A DNA stretch of 64,000 bases from Eubacteriales bacterium (GCA_030533405.1 JAUNJF010000004.1:1-64000); one strand, 5' to 3'. Shown: positions 6,885 to 16,548, counted from the first letter of the stretch. Made by a program: numbers and translations. Notes: a model not told the origin generated them from the letters alone.

Positions 6885-7585
6885 TGAAGATTGTGATGCT
6901 CAATGGACAAAATCATAAAGGTAGTACCTATAACATTGGACATATGATTGCAGAGAAGATTGAGGGGGAAAATGAAATAATTGAATTTTTCTTTCCGAGA
7001 GATTTGAATCATTTTTGTGCAGGGTGTTATCAGTGTATTGAAGATGTTTCGGCATGCCCTTTTTATGATGAAAAGAAGAAAATTGTGGATGCAATGGATG
7101 AAGCAGACATTCTTATTGTGACAACTCCAACGTATTGCCTGCATATGTCAGCACCGCTGAAGTCATTTTTTGATTTAACCTTTGATCTGTGGATGTCGCA
7201 CAGACCTTTGGAATCGATGTTTCGTAAAAAGGCTGTTGTTGTGTCGACATCTGCAGGCGCTTCGACAAAATCGGCTATAAAGGATGTAGAGGATTGTTTA
7301 TTCTATATGGGAGTACCCCAAATAAAAAAATATGGAATTGCGGTGCAGGCGATGAACTGGGATGGTGTTGCTACGGATAAGAAGAAAAAAATAGAAAAAG
7401 AGACGAATAAAATAGCAAAAAAACTTGGTGCGACAAAAAAAATGACGGTAGGAATTAAGACTCGATTTATGTTTGGAATGATGGGTATGTTGCAGAAGAA
7501 TGGATGGAATTCTTCACCAATTGAAACGGAGTATTGGAAAGAACGTGGATGGCTTGATGGGAAGAAACCATGGAAGGAAATGTGA
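6881..7585 (+). CDS. Flavodoxin-fold NAD(P)H-dependent FMN reductase-like protein
   Basis: A 234-residue protein opening with the flavodoxin-like phosphate-binding strand-loop (IVMLNGQNHKGSTYNIG). It continues with a cysteine-containing segment (CAGCYQC) and the typical VTTPTYCLHMSAPLKSFFD and STSAGASTKSA loops of the NADPH-dependent FMN reductase family, which reduce flavins or quinone-like electrophiles. It overlaps the TetR gene by 4 nt and is presumably derepressed when that regulator binds its ligand. The substrate is unknown. A C-terminal extension of about 40 residues (GWNSSPIETEYWKERGWL) suggests a membrane-associated or oligomer contact; that is inference. Confidence 0.8.
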   Translation: MMKIVMLNGQNHKGSTYNIGHMIAEKIEGENEIIEFFFPRDLNHFCAGCYQCIEDVSACPFYDEKKKIVDAMDEADILIVTTPTYCLHMSAPLKSFFDLTFDLWMSHRPLESMFRKKAVVVSTSAGASTKSAIKDVEDCLFYMGVPQIKKYGIAVQAMNWDGVATDKKKKIEKETNKIAKKLGATKKMTVGIKTRFMFGMMGMLQKNGWNSSPIETEYWKERGWLDGKKPWKEM

Positions 7586-7635
7586 GCATTGATATAATCG
7601 GTGCTATATAGATAAAAAATAGAAAGGGTGTAAAT

Positions 7636-9358
7636 ATGTATTTATTTTATTTGACTATGAAAACTGTAAATGGAATCGTTGCAATTTGTATCCTGCTGTA
7701 TTCCATTATGCTTTCAATCATTTGTCCGAAACTGAAAAAGAATAAGAATTACAAAATGATGTGTATTCTTTGTGCGTTGCCGACTGTTTTTGCTTTGGTT
7801 CATTTTTTTGTATATGGTAGGATTACTTTGTGGGTGTTTTCATATCTTTATGTGGAGGCGCTGTTGCCGCTGATTTTGTTGTTGCCAGGAAAGAAGAAGG
7901 TACTGATAGTTATGAAGTCGTTGGTGACCTTTGTTTTGACGTTAGGAGCATGTTTCATTTTTCTTATAAATGCGATTGCGTCACCTATGGTACATAATTT
8001 CTCAAGAGACAGTTACACGGAAAGTTTTCAAAAAATGTTAAATACTATGGAAAAAGAGTATGCTTTAAGTAGTTGGAAGAAGATCAATTATGATGCACTA
8101 CTGGAAGAATACTTACCAAGAGTAGAAGAGGCCGAAAAAAACAAGAATGAAACAGAATATGCAGCAATCATTTCCGAAGTCATATATCGTTTTTATGACT
8201 CTCATGTATATGCAGATTTGGATTCTGATCTTCAATGTGAAACAGAAGACTATTTCTGTGGAAATGATTATGGATTATCCATGATTCAAATTGATGATGG
8301 AAGCTTTATAGCGATTTTGGTTGAGCCTGAAAGTGAAGTGGCGAAGTTTGGTATTCACGATGGAACAACTATTTTAAAATGGGATAATCAGGATGTGAAG
8401 GATGCTGTTTCGAAAGTAGAATTTATTTGTCCTTCATTTGCATTTCCGGTAAAGGGTAATGAAGATGTGATGAAGCCTCTTTATCTTGCCGGAAAGGGTG
8501 GAGACAGTATAGAAATTACTTTTATAGATGATGATGGAAATATACAGAACATTACCGCAAAAAAGTTTGAAGAAAATACTTACTCGGACCGAATGATTGG
8601 TGCCTACATTATGTTACAAAATATATATAATATGGATTATTCGAATAATGTTTCTTATATGCTAGACGATAAATGCGGTTATCTGCGAATTCGCAAGGAG
8701 CGTTATGATAATGTGAAGGATAATGTTGCTGCGGTACGCAAAGGGTATTATCCCGAACTCACAGCGTTATATGCAGATTTGATTGGTGATTTGCAAAATC
8801 AAGGTATGGAATATCTGATAGTGGATATTCGTAATAACGTAGGCGGATATGATTGCTGTGCTGGTGCGTTAACCTCTCTTTTTACGGATGAGAAGCGACA
8901 TATGGTAGCGTTTGGTTATGAAGATGAGGAGGGATATCATATCAAAGAGAATCAGTATATTTTTCCTGATGGCAGATACAAGGATATTCCAGTTGTTGCA
9001 TTGGTAAATTCGGAATGTGTCAGTGCAGGTGATGGAATGGCAAAATTCCTTGGAGAGTGTGATAATGTAACACTTATGGGATTTACCGCTAGTGGTGGAG
9101 TGAATCAAAACAATGGTGGATATATTTATCTCACTGATCGTATTTGTGTAGAATACCCAGTGTTTTTTGAGTCTTTCATCTGATGGTGAACCGCTGATTG
9201 ATACAGATGATACAAGAGAAAACAGAATTCCACTTGATGTGACAATTCCTATGACAAGAGAAACTGCGTTAAAATTGTTTAACTTTGAAAATAAGGAAGA
9301 TGTTGAACTTAAGTATGCAAAGGATTATCTTGAAAGCATGCAAAAAGTTGGACGATGA
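7636..9358 (+). pseudogene. S41 family peptidase with frameshifted C-terminus
   Basis: The N-terminus has four hydrophobic helices, followed by an extracytoplasmic S41 (C-terminal processing peptidase) domain with YLRIRKERY, VDIRNNVGGYD and VNSECVSAGDGM; Ser463 is the probable nucleophile. The frame of 7636 stops at 9183 shortly after a run of six T. The missing end, SSDGEPLIDTDDTRENRIPL and onward, is encoded in another frame to 9358 and belongs to the same family. A single-base change near 9163-9176 therefore splits the gene. It may be a true pseudogene, a phase-variable tract or a sequencing error; the truncated form keeps the active-site region. Confidence 0.75.
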
Positions 9359-9382
9359 TTCTTTCTTTTATTCGTTGGAATA

Positions 9383-9431
9383 TTGACAACTTAACACTTG
9401 TTATGTACAATTTTGCTTAACGAACGTTAAG
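9383..9431 (+). promoter_or_regulatory. Promoter with inverted-repeat operator upstream of the rhomboid-like gene
   Basis: TTGACA (9383-9388), a 17-bp spacer and TACAAT (9406-9411) precede a 7-bp perfect inverted repeat CTTAACG-AA-CGTTAAG (9416-9431) at the expected start of transcription. A weaker copy, CTTAAC-N4-GTTATG, lies inside the spacer (9390-9405), its centre 26 bp away. The arrangement mirrors the TetR promoter at 6204 but the half-site differs, so a different repressor is implied. Confidence 0.65.
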
Positions 9432-9447
9432 TAAAAGGAGAGTACAC

Positions 9448-10029
9448 ATGAAAAAACCAATAGTAACAATGTTAATTGTAGTAATTTGTACTGTTTTATC
9501 CGTAGTTGTATATTGTAATCCAGAACTTTTTGAACAGATGTGTCTTGCTACAAGACCTGTGAATATCTGGCAGTATTTTAGTGGGTGCTTTATACATGTT
9601 GTTGAACCCAGGATTGCATTTTGGATTCAATTGATTATGAATTTTATGGGGCTTATTCCTATGGGCTGTATGATAGAAAAAAGATATGGAAGCCAAAAAG
9701 TATTTATTCTTTTTGTGGCTGAAATTGTTGTTACAGCATTATTATTTCAACTTGTTACATGGAATAAACCAAGTGAGGCAGCGGGAATATCATCAGTGAT
9801 GTATGCATTTGGAACAGTTGGATTTTATTGTTTATATAAAGAAATGCGTGAGAAGAAAAAAGAATTTTGGAAGAAACCTGCTTCATATTATTTTGTGTTT
9901 ATAGGTTTGGGAATGTTGACGAATATTGCACCAATGGGAAGTGTTGTGTCTATGGTTCTTCATAGTTCAGGAATCGTGTTAGGTGGGATTTTTGTGATTT
10001 TAAATAATAAACTTGTTGTGAATCGTTGA
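9448..10029 (+). CDS. Rhomboid-like intramembrane protein
   Basis: A 193-residue integral membrane protein with about six helices. Rhomboid-like marks are present in order: QLIMNFMGLIPMG (Asn65), AAGISSVMYAFG (Ser115 in the GxS position) and VLHSSGIVLGG (His172). These would form the Ser/His dyad of an intramembrane serine protease, though the histidine usually found a few residues before the Asn is replaced. Sequence divergence leaves activity uncertain. AAAGGAG lies about 9 nt before the ATG. It is preceded by a promoter with a strong inverted repeat and appears monocistronic. Confidence 0.6.
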   Translation: MKKPIVTMLIVVICTVLSVVVYCNPELFEQMCLATRPVNIWQYFSGCFIHVVEPRIAFWIQLIMNFMGLIPMGCMIEKRYGSQKVFILFVAEIVVTALLFQLVTWNKPSEAAGISSVMYAFGTVGFYCLYKEMREKKKEFWKKPASYYFVFIGLGMLTNIAPMGSVVSMVLHSSGIVLGGIFVILNNKLVVNR

Positions 10030-10190
10030 GGAAGTAATATGACAGTATTCTTTTTGCCTTTTGCCTTACGGTTTTTTGTTGAAAACATAGACGTATTACA
10101 ATATAATTTGTATATGATATTATGGAATTTGTTAGGTTATTCCTAATATTTCTTATGCTACAAAAATAGATAAAGAGATGGGGAAGAATA

Positions 10191-10796
10191 ATGATTGATG
10201 TAAGCAAATTAGAATGGACGAGAGAACCAAAAGATTATATGATTTCTGAGAAAAAGATTGAGATTATTACAAATCCACACACAGATTTATGGCAGAGAAC
10301 ATATTACCATTTTAGAAATGATAACGCTCCTGTTTTGCAGATGAAGACGAATGAAAAGTTCTTTTCTTTCGTAGTGAAAACAGAGTTTGCGAGTAAGCAT
10401 CGCTTTGATCAGTGTGGTGTGGTTATGTATCTGGATAGTGATAATTGGTTGAAAGCTTCTATCGAATATGAGAACGAAGAGTTTCAACATCTTGGTAGCG
10501 TGGCAACAAATCATGGATACTCTGATTGGGCCACAACAGCTATTGATGCATCTATTAAATCAATGTGGTATAGATTCAGTAGACGTGAAGATGATTTTTG
10601 TATTGAGTGTTCAGAAGATGGCGAACATTATTCGCAGATGAGGGTGTGTCATATGTGGGATGCAACAGATGAGATTTCGTTTGGTATCTATGCATGTAGC
10701 CCAGAAGATTCTTCTTTCATGGCCACCTTTACAGAAATGGATATCACGGAATGTAAATGGCTGGCGCATGATGGACAAAAGCCAGATGAAGAGTAG
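10191..10796 (+). CDS. DUF1349 family protein (concanavalin A-like fold)
   Basis: A 201-residue cytoplasmic protein beginning with LEWTREP, with the DUF1349 pattern of aromatic strands: TDLWQRTYYHF, FDQCGVVMYLDSDNWLKASIEYE, WYRFSRREDDFCIECSEDG and ISFGIYACSPEDSSFMATF. The family adopts a lectin-like jelly roll and has no assigned reaction in bacteria; it is related to a yeast protein implicated in enolase regulation. GGGGAAG precedes the start. The 161-bp gap upstream holds a small inverted repeat, TTAGG-TTATT-CCTAA, at 10132-10146. Confidence 0.8.
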   Translation: MIDVSKLEWTREPKDYMISEKKIEIITNPHTDLWQRTYYHFRNDNAPVLQMKTNEKFFSFVVKTEFASKHRFDQCGVVMYLDSDNWLKASIEYENEEFQHLGSVATNHGYSDWATTAIDASIKSMWYRFSRREDDFCIECSEDGEHYSQMRVCHMWDATDEISFGIYACSPEDSSFMATFTEMDITECKWLAHDGQKPDEE

Positions 10797-10877
10797 AAAT
10801 GACATCTGCTCTTAAATGTTACTCTTTTGGATTTGTTAAATTCTTTAAGGATTATTTAATAATTTGCGTACTAAGAT

Positions 10878-10918
10878 ATAATCAACAAGGGGAGAAAAAC
10901 TCTTTGTTGATTATTTTT
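10878..10918 (+). terminator. Hairpin terminator or attenuator ahead of the first Bce-like operon
   Basis: An 11-bp stem, ATAATCAACAA with TTGTTGATTAT, is followed by TTTTA. Its position, 19 bp before the permease start codon, fits either the end of the DUF1349 unit or a regulated attenuator for the transporter. Confidence 0.55.
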
Positions 10919-10936
10919 AGTTAGGAGAGAAAAGTG

Positions 10937-13297
10937 ATGATAGGTAATATTTTGAAACGAGACCTAAAAAGAAAAAAGACCATGAACGTAATCATACTAC
11001 TCTTTGTAATTCTTGCAACCATGTTTGTGGCAAGTAGTGTGAACAACATAATCACCATATTAAATGGTACAGATTACTATTTTGATCAGGCAGGTGTCGG
11101 AGATTACAACATTTTGACTTTGGGAGAAAATGTTGTGGGGAACCTGGATGATTTTCTTAAAAACACAAAAGAGATCAAATCATATAAAAAGGAAGAGGTT
11201 ATTACAATTGGTTCAAAAGCAATCACCAAGGATGGAAAGACATTAGAGCTTGAGGGATTAATGCTTGCTCAAAGCCTTGAGGATTCATGCTTGAAATTTT
11301 TTGATGAGAATAATAACGTAGTAGATTCGGTAGAAAACGGAACTATATATATTACACGTGAGTTGGGGGAAGGTAAAAAATTTAATATCGGTGATCAGAT
11401 TACCATTAAGGTAGGTGATGTGGAGCAAAGTTTTACAATCAAAGGGCGTCTTAAGGATGCGATGTTGGGTTCTAGTTTTATGGGGAATACCAGATTGCTG
11501 ATGAGTCATGATGATTATAAAAAATATACCGATAATCCAGAGATTGCAAGATATTCCAGAGGGGAAATGTGCTGTATGGAATCAGACGATGTGGCTGCGA
11601 TACGTAAGGCAGTAGGAGAACTAGAGGGGATTGCTTTTAATGCGGATCGAGCATTGATTAAGTTGACCTATGTTATGGACCTAATCATTGCGGCTGTATT
11701 AATTGTAGTTAGTATCTGTCTCATTATAGTGTCATTTGTTGTGTTGAAGTTTACAATTTCATTCACTCTTTCCGAGGAGTTTCGAGAAATTGGTGTCATG
11801 AAGGCAATTGGAATTTCGGACATTAAGATTCGAAGTATCTATTTTATTAAGTACTTTGCGATTGCAGTTGTCGGTGCATGTATTGGTTTGAGTGCCAGTG
11901 CTCCGTTTGGTAATATGCTGCTTCGTTCGGTTAGTGAAAACATGGTGTTAGGTAATAACGGAGGAATGCTTCTTAATATCATAAGTGCTGTAGTTGTGGT
12001 GGTTGTAATCGTAGGATATGCATTTCGTTGTACAGGTAAAATCAAGAAAAGCTCACCGCTTGATGCCATTCGAGATGGACAGACAGGAGAACGATTTGGA
12101 AAGAAAACTACCCTGCGTATTATGAAGAGTCCGACTCCTACCGTTGCGTATATGGCACTAAATGATGTGTGGAGTAGTCCAAAACGTTATTTAACCATTA
12201 TTTTAGCATTTACCATATGTTCGTTACTTGTGTTTGTTTTGATTAATACTACGGAAACAATGGATAGTGACAAGTTGGCATATACTTTTGGAAAGCAAAG
12301 TGATGTCTATTATGGAGACAGTCTTAGTGATGATTTGAAAGCAGTGGGAGTGGCTAAAGATTGCGAAAAGGATTGCCAGTTTTTGAAGGAAAAGCTTGCT
12401 GAGAAAGGATATGATGCCAAGGTTTCTGTTGAGGCTATGTTTGCATATAAGGTTTCTTTTGGCGGAGAAAGCTACAAAGTAATGTGTGATCAGGGAATCA
12501 ATACGAAGACAATAGATTATCCATATTATGAAGGTGAGGCACCTAAGAATACACATGAGGTTGCAATCACAGAACAGGTGCAGAAGCTATTAGGTGCAAA
12601 AATAGGAGATGTAATTAAGATTACTATAAATGGACATGAGGATGAATATCTCGTGGTGGGATATTGGGAAACCATGGAGCAACAGGGAGAAATGATACGT
12701 CTTCACGAGGATGTGGAGTTTGGGGAACAGGACTATATTGGGTGTGCTGCTTATCAAATTGACTTTTTGGATCATCCATCTAAAGAGGAGATATCAAACC
12801 GTGTAGAAGTAATCAGGGAATTTATGAATACAAAGAAGGTATGGGATGCCAGAGATTTTACGGTTACTACAATGAATTGTTTGGATATGATGAAGAGTGT
12901 TCAGAATCTGTTGCTTGGTATCACTTTGGTTGTTGTGTTGCTTGTAACTGTTTTGATGGAGAAATCATTTATATCAGATGAAAAGGGTGAGATTGCTATT
13001 TTGAAAGCTGTGGGATTTACAGATGGTAATATCATTAGCTGGCATGTAATTCGATTCTTTATTGTAAGTGCTATTTCTATTGTTTTGGCTTGCATACTTG
13101 CCGTACCTGCAACGCAGGTTGCTATTACACCAATATTTAGAATGATGGGTATGCACGCAGTTGAATATAACTATAATTTGTTTAAGCTTTTGGTTCAGTA
13201 TCCAGGTATCATCTTGGTTGTAATGATGATTTCAGTTGTTGTTACTGCATTTGGAACAAAGCGTATTACATGCTCAGATGCAGCAAGTATCGAATAG
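10937..13297 (+). CDS. FtsX-type ABC transporter permease (peptide/bacitracin-type)
   Basis: A 786-residue permease with an N-terminal helix (residues about 17-40), a large extracellular domain, a three-helix FtsX block (about 240-390, including FREIGVMKAIGISD), a second extracellular domain and a final FtsX block (about 640-780, KGEIAILKAVGFTDG). This is the two-block layout of Bce/Vex/Mac-like permeases that sense or remove antimicrobial peptides. ATG 10937 follows AGGAG by 9 nt. The ATPase, response regulator and kinase genes follow, but the ATPase gene is separated by a 244-bp hairpin element whose first three bases are this gene's stop codon. Confidence 0.88.
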   Translation: MIGNILKRDLKRKKTMNVIILLFVILATMFVASSVNNIITILNGTDYYFDQAGVGDYNILTLGENVVGNLDDFLKNTKEIKSYKKEEVITIGSKAITKDGKTLELEGLMLAQSLEDSCLKFFDENNNVVDSVENGTIYITRELGEGKKFNIGDQITIKVGDVEQSFTIKGRLKDAMLGSSFMGNTRLLMSHDDYKKYTDNPEIARYSRGEMCCMESDDVAAIRKAVGELEGIAFNADRALIKLTYVMDLIIAAVLIVVSICLIIVSFVVLKFTISFTLSEEFREIGVMKAIGISDIKIRSIYFIKYFAIAVVGACIGLSASAPFGNMLLRSVSENMVLGNNGGMLLNIISAVVVVVVIVGYAFRCTGKIKKSSPLDAIRDGQTGERFGKKTTLRIMKSPTPTVAYMALNDVWSSPKRYLTIILAFTICSLLVFVLINTTETMDSDKLAYTFGKQSDVYYGDSLSDDLKAVGVAKDCEKDCQFLKEKLAEKGYDAKVSVEAMFAYKVSFGGESYKVMCDQGINTKTIDYPYYEGEAPKNTHEVAITEQVQKLLGAKIGDVIKITINGHEDEYLVVGYWETMEQQGEMIRLHEDVEFGEQDYIGCAAYQIDFLDHPSKEEISNRVEVIREFMNTKKVWDARDFTVTTMNCLDMMKSVQNLLLGITLVVVLLVTVLMEKSFISDEKGEIAILKAVGFTDGNIISWHVIRFFIVSAISIVLACILAVPATQVAITPIFRMMGMHAVEYNYNLFKLLVQYPGIILVVMMISVVVTAFGTKRITCSDAASIE

Positions 13298-13538
13298 ATA
13301 ATTGTGAAACTCATTTAAAATTTTAAATATTGTACATATTTTACAAACCATTGCAGGCACGCTTTCGCTGCCTTCGTGACGCAGTGGTCAATGTCAGAAG
13401 GAGGGACCCACTTGTGGGAGGTTTCCTTTTGACCCGTGGTGAAACCACGAAGTACCAGCGTCCTCAGAGCACCTGCATATGGTTCTTGCAAAACATGTAC
13501 AATGTAATATATAAATTTGAGAGTTTCACAATTACCTA
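13295..13538. repeat. MITE-like hairpin element between permease and ATPase genes
   Basis: The ends are 18-bp terminal inverted repeats with one mismatch: TAGATAATTGTGAAACTC at 13295-13312 and the complement of TAGGTAATTGTGAAACTC at 13521-13538. Pairing continues inward (the ACCATTGCAGG region with CCTGCATATGGT; CTTCGTG...GGTC with GACC...CACGAAG), so the whole segment can fold as one long imperfect hairpin. It has no convincing gene and is more GC-rich in the middle than its flanks. A stretch of 23 bp at its right end recurs at 61534-61556. No clear target duplication was found. Confidence 0.65.
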
Positions 13539-13592
13539 ATAGATGAGCATATGATGTGAGTGTTGATAGATTAGATTTAGGAGGATAGAAAA

Positions 13593-14354
13593 ATGGGAGC
13601 AGTTATTAGTGTTAAAGATCTTTGTAAAACATATATCGTAGATAAGAGACAAAACAATGTATTGAAGAACGTAAACTTTGATGTGGAGGAGGGTGAAATG
13701 ATCGCCATTATGGGACCTTCGGGCTCTGGTAAATCAACCCTTTTGTATTCCGTATCTGGTATGGATAAGGCAACAAGTGGTGAGGTCATGTTTGGTGGAA
13801 AGAATATCACAAAGCTTGGTAGCAAGGAGCTTGCGAAGCTTCGTCTTACAGAAATGGGATTCATTTTCCAGCAGATGTATATGCTTAAGAATTTAACTAT
13901 ATTTGATAATATTGTTCTTCCTGCCATGCAAAGTGGAGCGGCAAGCAAGGAAGAGATTAAGAAGCACGGTGAGGAGCTTATGAGAAAGTTGGGAATCATT
14001 GATGTTGCAGATAATGATATCAATGAGGTATCTGGTGGACAGCTTCAGAGAGCCTGCATTTGTCGTAGCTTGATTAATCGACCTAAGGTCATTTTCGCAG
14101 ATGAGCCAACGGGAGCATTGAACCGTTCCACATCGGAAGAGGTATTGCAGGAACTATTGAAAATAAATGAAGAAGGAACTACAATAATGATGGTAACACA
14201 TGATGCAAAGGTTGCAGCAAAGTGTAACAAGGTTCTCTATATTGTGGATGGAAACATTAAGGGATCATACGAACTTGGAAGAATGGAGTCGCCGGATCAG
14301 ATTCGCGATAGAGAACGAGCAGTCAACAACTGGTTAATGGACCTTGGATGGTAA
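13593..14354 (+). CDS. ABC transporter ATP-binding protein (Bce/MacB-type)
   Basis: A 253-residue ATPase with Walker A GPSGSGKST, a Q-loop (GFIFQQMYML), signature VSGGQLQRA, Walker B VIFADEPTGALN and switch histidine VTHD. It belongs to the lipoprotein/peptide exporter group that pairs with FtsX-type permeases, here the one at 10937. AGGAGG lies at 13580-13585. A C-terminal tail of about 35 residues (GRMESPDQIRDRERAVNNWL) extends past the usual domain. It is followed by the response regulator after 12 bp. Confidence 0.92.
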   Translation: MGAVISVKDLCKTYIVDKRQNNVLKNVNFDVEEGEMIAIMGPSGSGKSTLLYSVSGMDKATSGEVMFGGKNITKLGSKELAKLRLTEMGFIFQQMYMLKNLTIFDNIVLPAMQSGAASKEEIKKHGEELMRKLGIIDVADNDINEVSGGQLQRACICRSLINRPKVIFADEPTGALNRSTSEEVLQELLKINEEGTTIMMVTHDAKVAAKCNKVLYIVDGNIKGSYELGRMESPDQIRDRERAVNNWLMDLGW

Positions 14355-14366
14355 AAGGAAGGTAAG

Positions 14367-15038
14367 ATGACAGCAACAGATATTTTAATTGTGGAGGATG
14401 ACAAGGATATCGCTAGAATTCTTGGAGATTTTCTAAAGGATAAGGGTTATATTGTAACAATTGCAAATGATGGTGATCGCGCGATGCATCTCTTTGAAAA
14501 ATATGGTGCAAGACTTGTGGTGCTAGATATTATGCTTCCAGGTCAGGATGGGTTCGCCATTTTGTCAAAGATTCGTAAGGATAGCAACACGCCTGTCATT
14601 ATTGTTTCCGCAAAGGACAGTAAAGAGGATAAGCTAAATGGAATTCTTGGTGGAGCCGATGACTACATCGAAAAACCATATGACATTGACATTTTGCTTG
14701 CCAAGATTGATGGAATCTTTAAGCGTCGCTATGCTATGGATGAGCTTGTGGCAGGTGATATTAAGATTGATAAGGAAGGCAAGGCGGTGTACTTTAAAGG
14801 AAATCGTGTAGATGTCACAATAAAGGAATATGAGTTGCTGTTGCTATTAATGGAGAATCCTGGCAAGGTACTGGATAAGGAATATCTGTTCCGCGAGATT
14901 TGGGGAACGGATAGCGAGTCTGAGCAGCAGACCTTGACGGTGCATATTAAATGGCTTCGATCAAAGTTTGAGGAGGATCCGAAAAAGCCTGTGCATTTCC
15001 AGACTGTCTGGGGTGTTGGATACAAATTTGTCGTGTAA
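14367..15038 (+). CDS. OmpR/PhoB family response regulator
   Basis: A 223-residue regulator. The receiver domain has the acidic pocket (VEDDKD), phosphoacceptor Asp54 (VVLDIMLPG), the Ser in VSAKDS and Lys in YIEKPYD. The winged helix (about residues 125-223) includes KEYELLLLLMENPGKVLDKEY and VWGVGYKFVV. Its kinase partner is probably the next gene, and its likely target is the transporter operon in which it is encoded. Confidence 0.92.
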   Translation: MTATDILIVEDDKDIARILGDFLKDKGYIVTIANDGDRAMHLFEKYGARLVVLDIMLPGQDGFAILSKIRKDSNTPVIIVSAKDSKEDKLNGILGGADDYIEKPYDIDILLAKIDGIFKRRYAMDELVAGDIKIDKEGKAVYFKGNRVDVTIKEYELLLLLMENPGKVLDKEYLFREIWGTDSESEQQTLTVHIKWLRSKFEEDPKKPVHFQTVWGVGYKFVV

Positions 15039-15148
15039 GATGTGTGTTGATTTCTTCGAGAAAGCGAAACGGAATGTGTGGGTCTCGTATTGCTGGGAAT
15101 GTGAAGGGATTGATTATCATTTAAGTAGAGCGGATTGGGTAAGTAAGA

Positions 15149-16384
15149 ATGAAGAGTTATCGTAGACTATGTGCTGTAGTGATCACCATTTTGTTGGTGG
15201 TGACTGCAGTTGTAAATGTTCGTTTATATAGGATGAGTAATTCGGATGAAGCGAGACCATATATGGTTGAAATATTCCGACTTGTAGAGGAGATGAAGAC
15301 GACTGCTGGTATTTCAGATATCAGCAGTTGTCAGTATGTAAAAAATATTGTTTTGTGTGAGGATGTAGAAAGCATAACAGAGACATCTGGACATGATAAT
15401 GTAATTCGAGAGATTAATGGGAAGCTGTATCGTTTTGAGTATGATAGTCATAATGCAATGGTGAATCAGGTGGCTGTCACAATGAATGTGGTATTGGCTT
15501 TCATTTTTGTATTTGTGATTATTTTTATGACCTATATTGGAAGGAAAATCATTTTGCCGTTTAATCGAATGGAGGAGGTTCCATTTGAATTGTCAAAGGG
15601 CAATCTGGCTTTGGAGCTTCCGGAGGAAAAGACCAAATTCTTTGGACGATTTATCTGGGGTACCAATATGCTTCGAGAGAATCTGGAAGAGAAGCGTCAG
15701 AAGGAGCTGGCTATGCACAAGGATAAGAAAATGTTACTGCTTTCCCTGACTCATGATATTAAGACACCGCTTTCGGTTATTAAGCTAAATGCACAGGCTC
15801 TTTCGAAGGGGCTTTATAAGGACGAGGAGAGAAGGAATCGTGCAGCCAACGAGATCAACGATAAGGTGGTCGAGATTGAGCAGTATGTAACGGATATTAT
15901 TGCTGCTTCCAGAGAGGATTTTTTGGATTTATCTGTGCGTGAGGAAGAATTTTATTTGTCTAACGTGGTTAACAAAATAGAGGATTACTATAAGCTTAAG
16001 ATGTCGGTGAATAAGACTCAGTTTGTGATTGATTCCTATTCTGATGTTATGCTTTTAGGAGATGAGAGCAGAGTAAATGAAGTACTTCAGAATCTGATTG
16101 AGAATGCGATTAAGTATGGAGATGGACAAGAGATTCAGATGTCATTTTCAAGGGAAGAAGAGTGTCAGCTGATCACGATTCGTAATACTGGAGATGGCAT
16201 TAGTCAGGACGAAATTTTGAAAATATTTGATAGCTTTTTCAGAGGTTCTAATGTTGGAAAACAGCCAGGAAATGGACTTGGGCTTTATATCTGTAGGCAT
16301 CTGATGAACAATATGAATGGAGATATATTTGTGAAACAGGATGAAAAAGAATTTGCAGTTACCATTGTGGTTCGTATGGTATAA
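15149..16384 (+). CDS. Sensor histidine kinase
   Basis: A 411-residue membrane kinase with two helices (about 8-24 and 113-133) flanking an extracytoplasmic sensor of about 85 residues, a short linker, HisKA with His202 (LTHDIKTPLS), and HATPase_c with N-box NLIENAIKYGDG and G2 box GNGLGLYICRHL. The sensor loop distinguishes it from the short-loop kinase at 30093, which belongs to the other transporter module. The gap after the regulator gene is 110 bp with no terminator, and the ribosome binding site is weak (GGTAAG). Confidence 0.9.
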   Translation: MKSYRRLCAVVITILLVVTAVVNVRLYRMSNSDEARPYMVEIFRLVEEMKTTAGISDISSCQYVKNIVLCEDVESITETSGHDNVIREINGKLYRFEYDSHNAMVNQVAVTMNVVLAFIFVFVIIFMTYIGRKIILPFNRMEEVPFELSKGNLALELPEEKTKFFGRFIWGTNMLRENLEEKRQKELAMHKDKKMLLLSLTHDIKTPLSVIKLNAQALSKGLYKDEERRNRAANEINDKVVEIEQYVTDIIAASREDFLDLSVREEEFYLSNVVNKIEDYYKLKMSVNKTQFVIDSYSDVMLLGDESRVNEVLQNLIENAIKYGDGQEIQMSFSREEECQLITIRNTGDGISQDEILKIFDSFFRGSNVGKQPGNGLGLYICRHLMNNMNGDIFVKQDEKEFAVTIVVRMV

Positions 16385-16441
16385 GCTCGTCTTGTAAACG
16401 AAAACACCACGTGAGGTGGCAACATATAAGGGGTGATATAA

Positions 16442-16504
16442 ATGACATATGAAGAAAAAGCATTAAAAATAGCATATTGCCTTAAGAATATAACAATTAA
16501 GTGA
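16442..16504 (+). CDS. Very short open frame with ribosome binding site (possible gene remnant)
   Basis: GGGGTGAT lies 9 nt ahead of an ATG that opens a 20-codon frame, MTYEEKALKIAYCLKNITIK. It has the look of the first residues of a longer protein that was truncated. Nothing further can be said. Confidence 0.2.
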   Translation: MTYEEKALKIAYCLKNITIK

Positions 16505-16548
16505 GTAGATTCTAATTTTTAGGAATGAGGATAGGTGAAAATATATTT

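Noticed and set aside
13330..13539. 69-codon open frame inside the hairpin element
   Set aside because: It lies wholly within paired arms, has no convincing ribosome binding site and an atypical composition (Arg-rich in an AT-rich genome); it is a by-product of the repeat.
14968..15165. 65-codon frame between regulator and kinase genes
   Set aside because: It overlaps the end of the regulator gene in another frame and lacks a ribosome binding site; the gap is simply untranslated.
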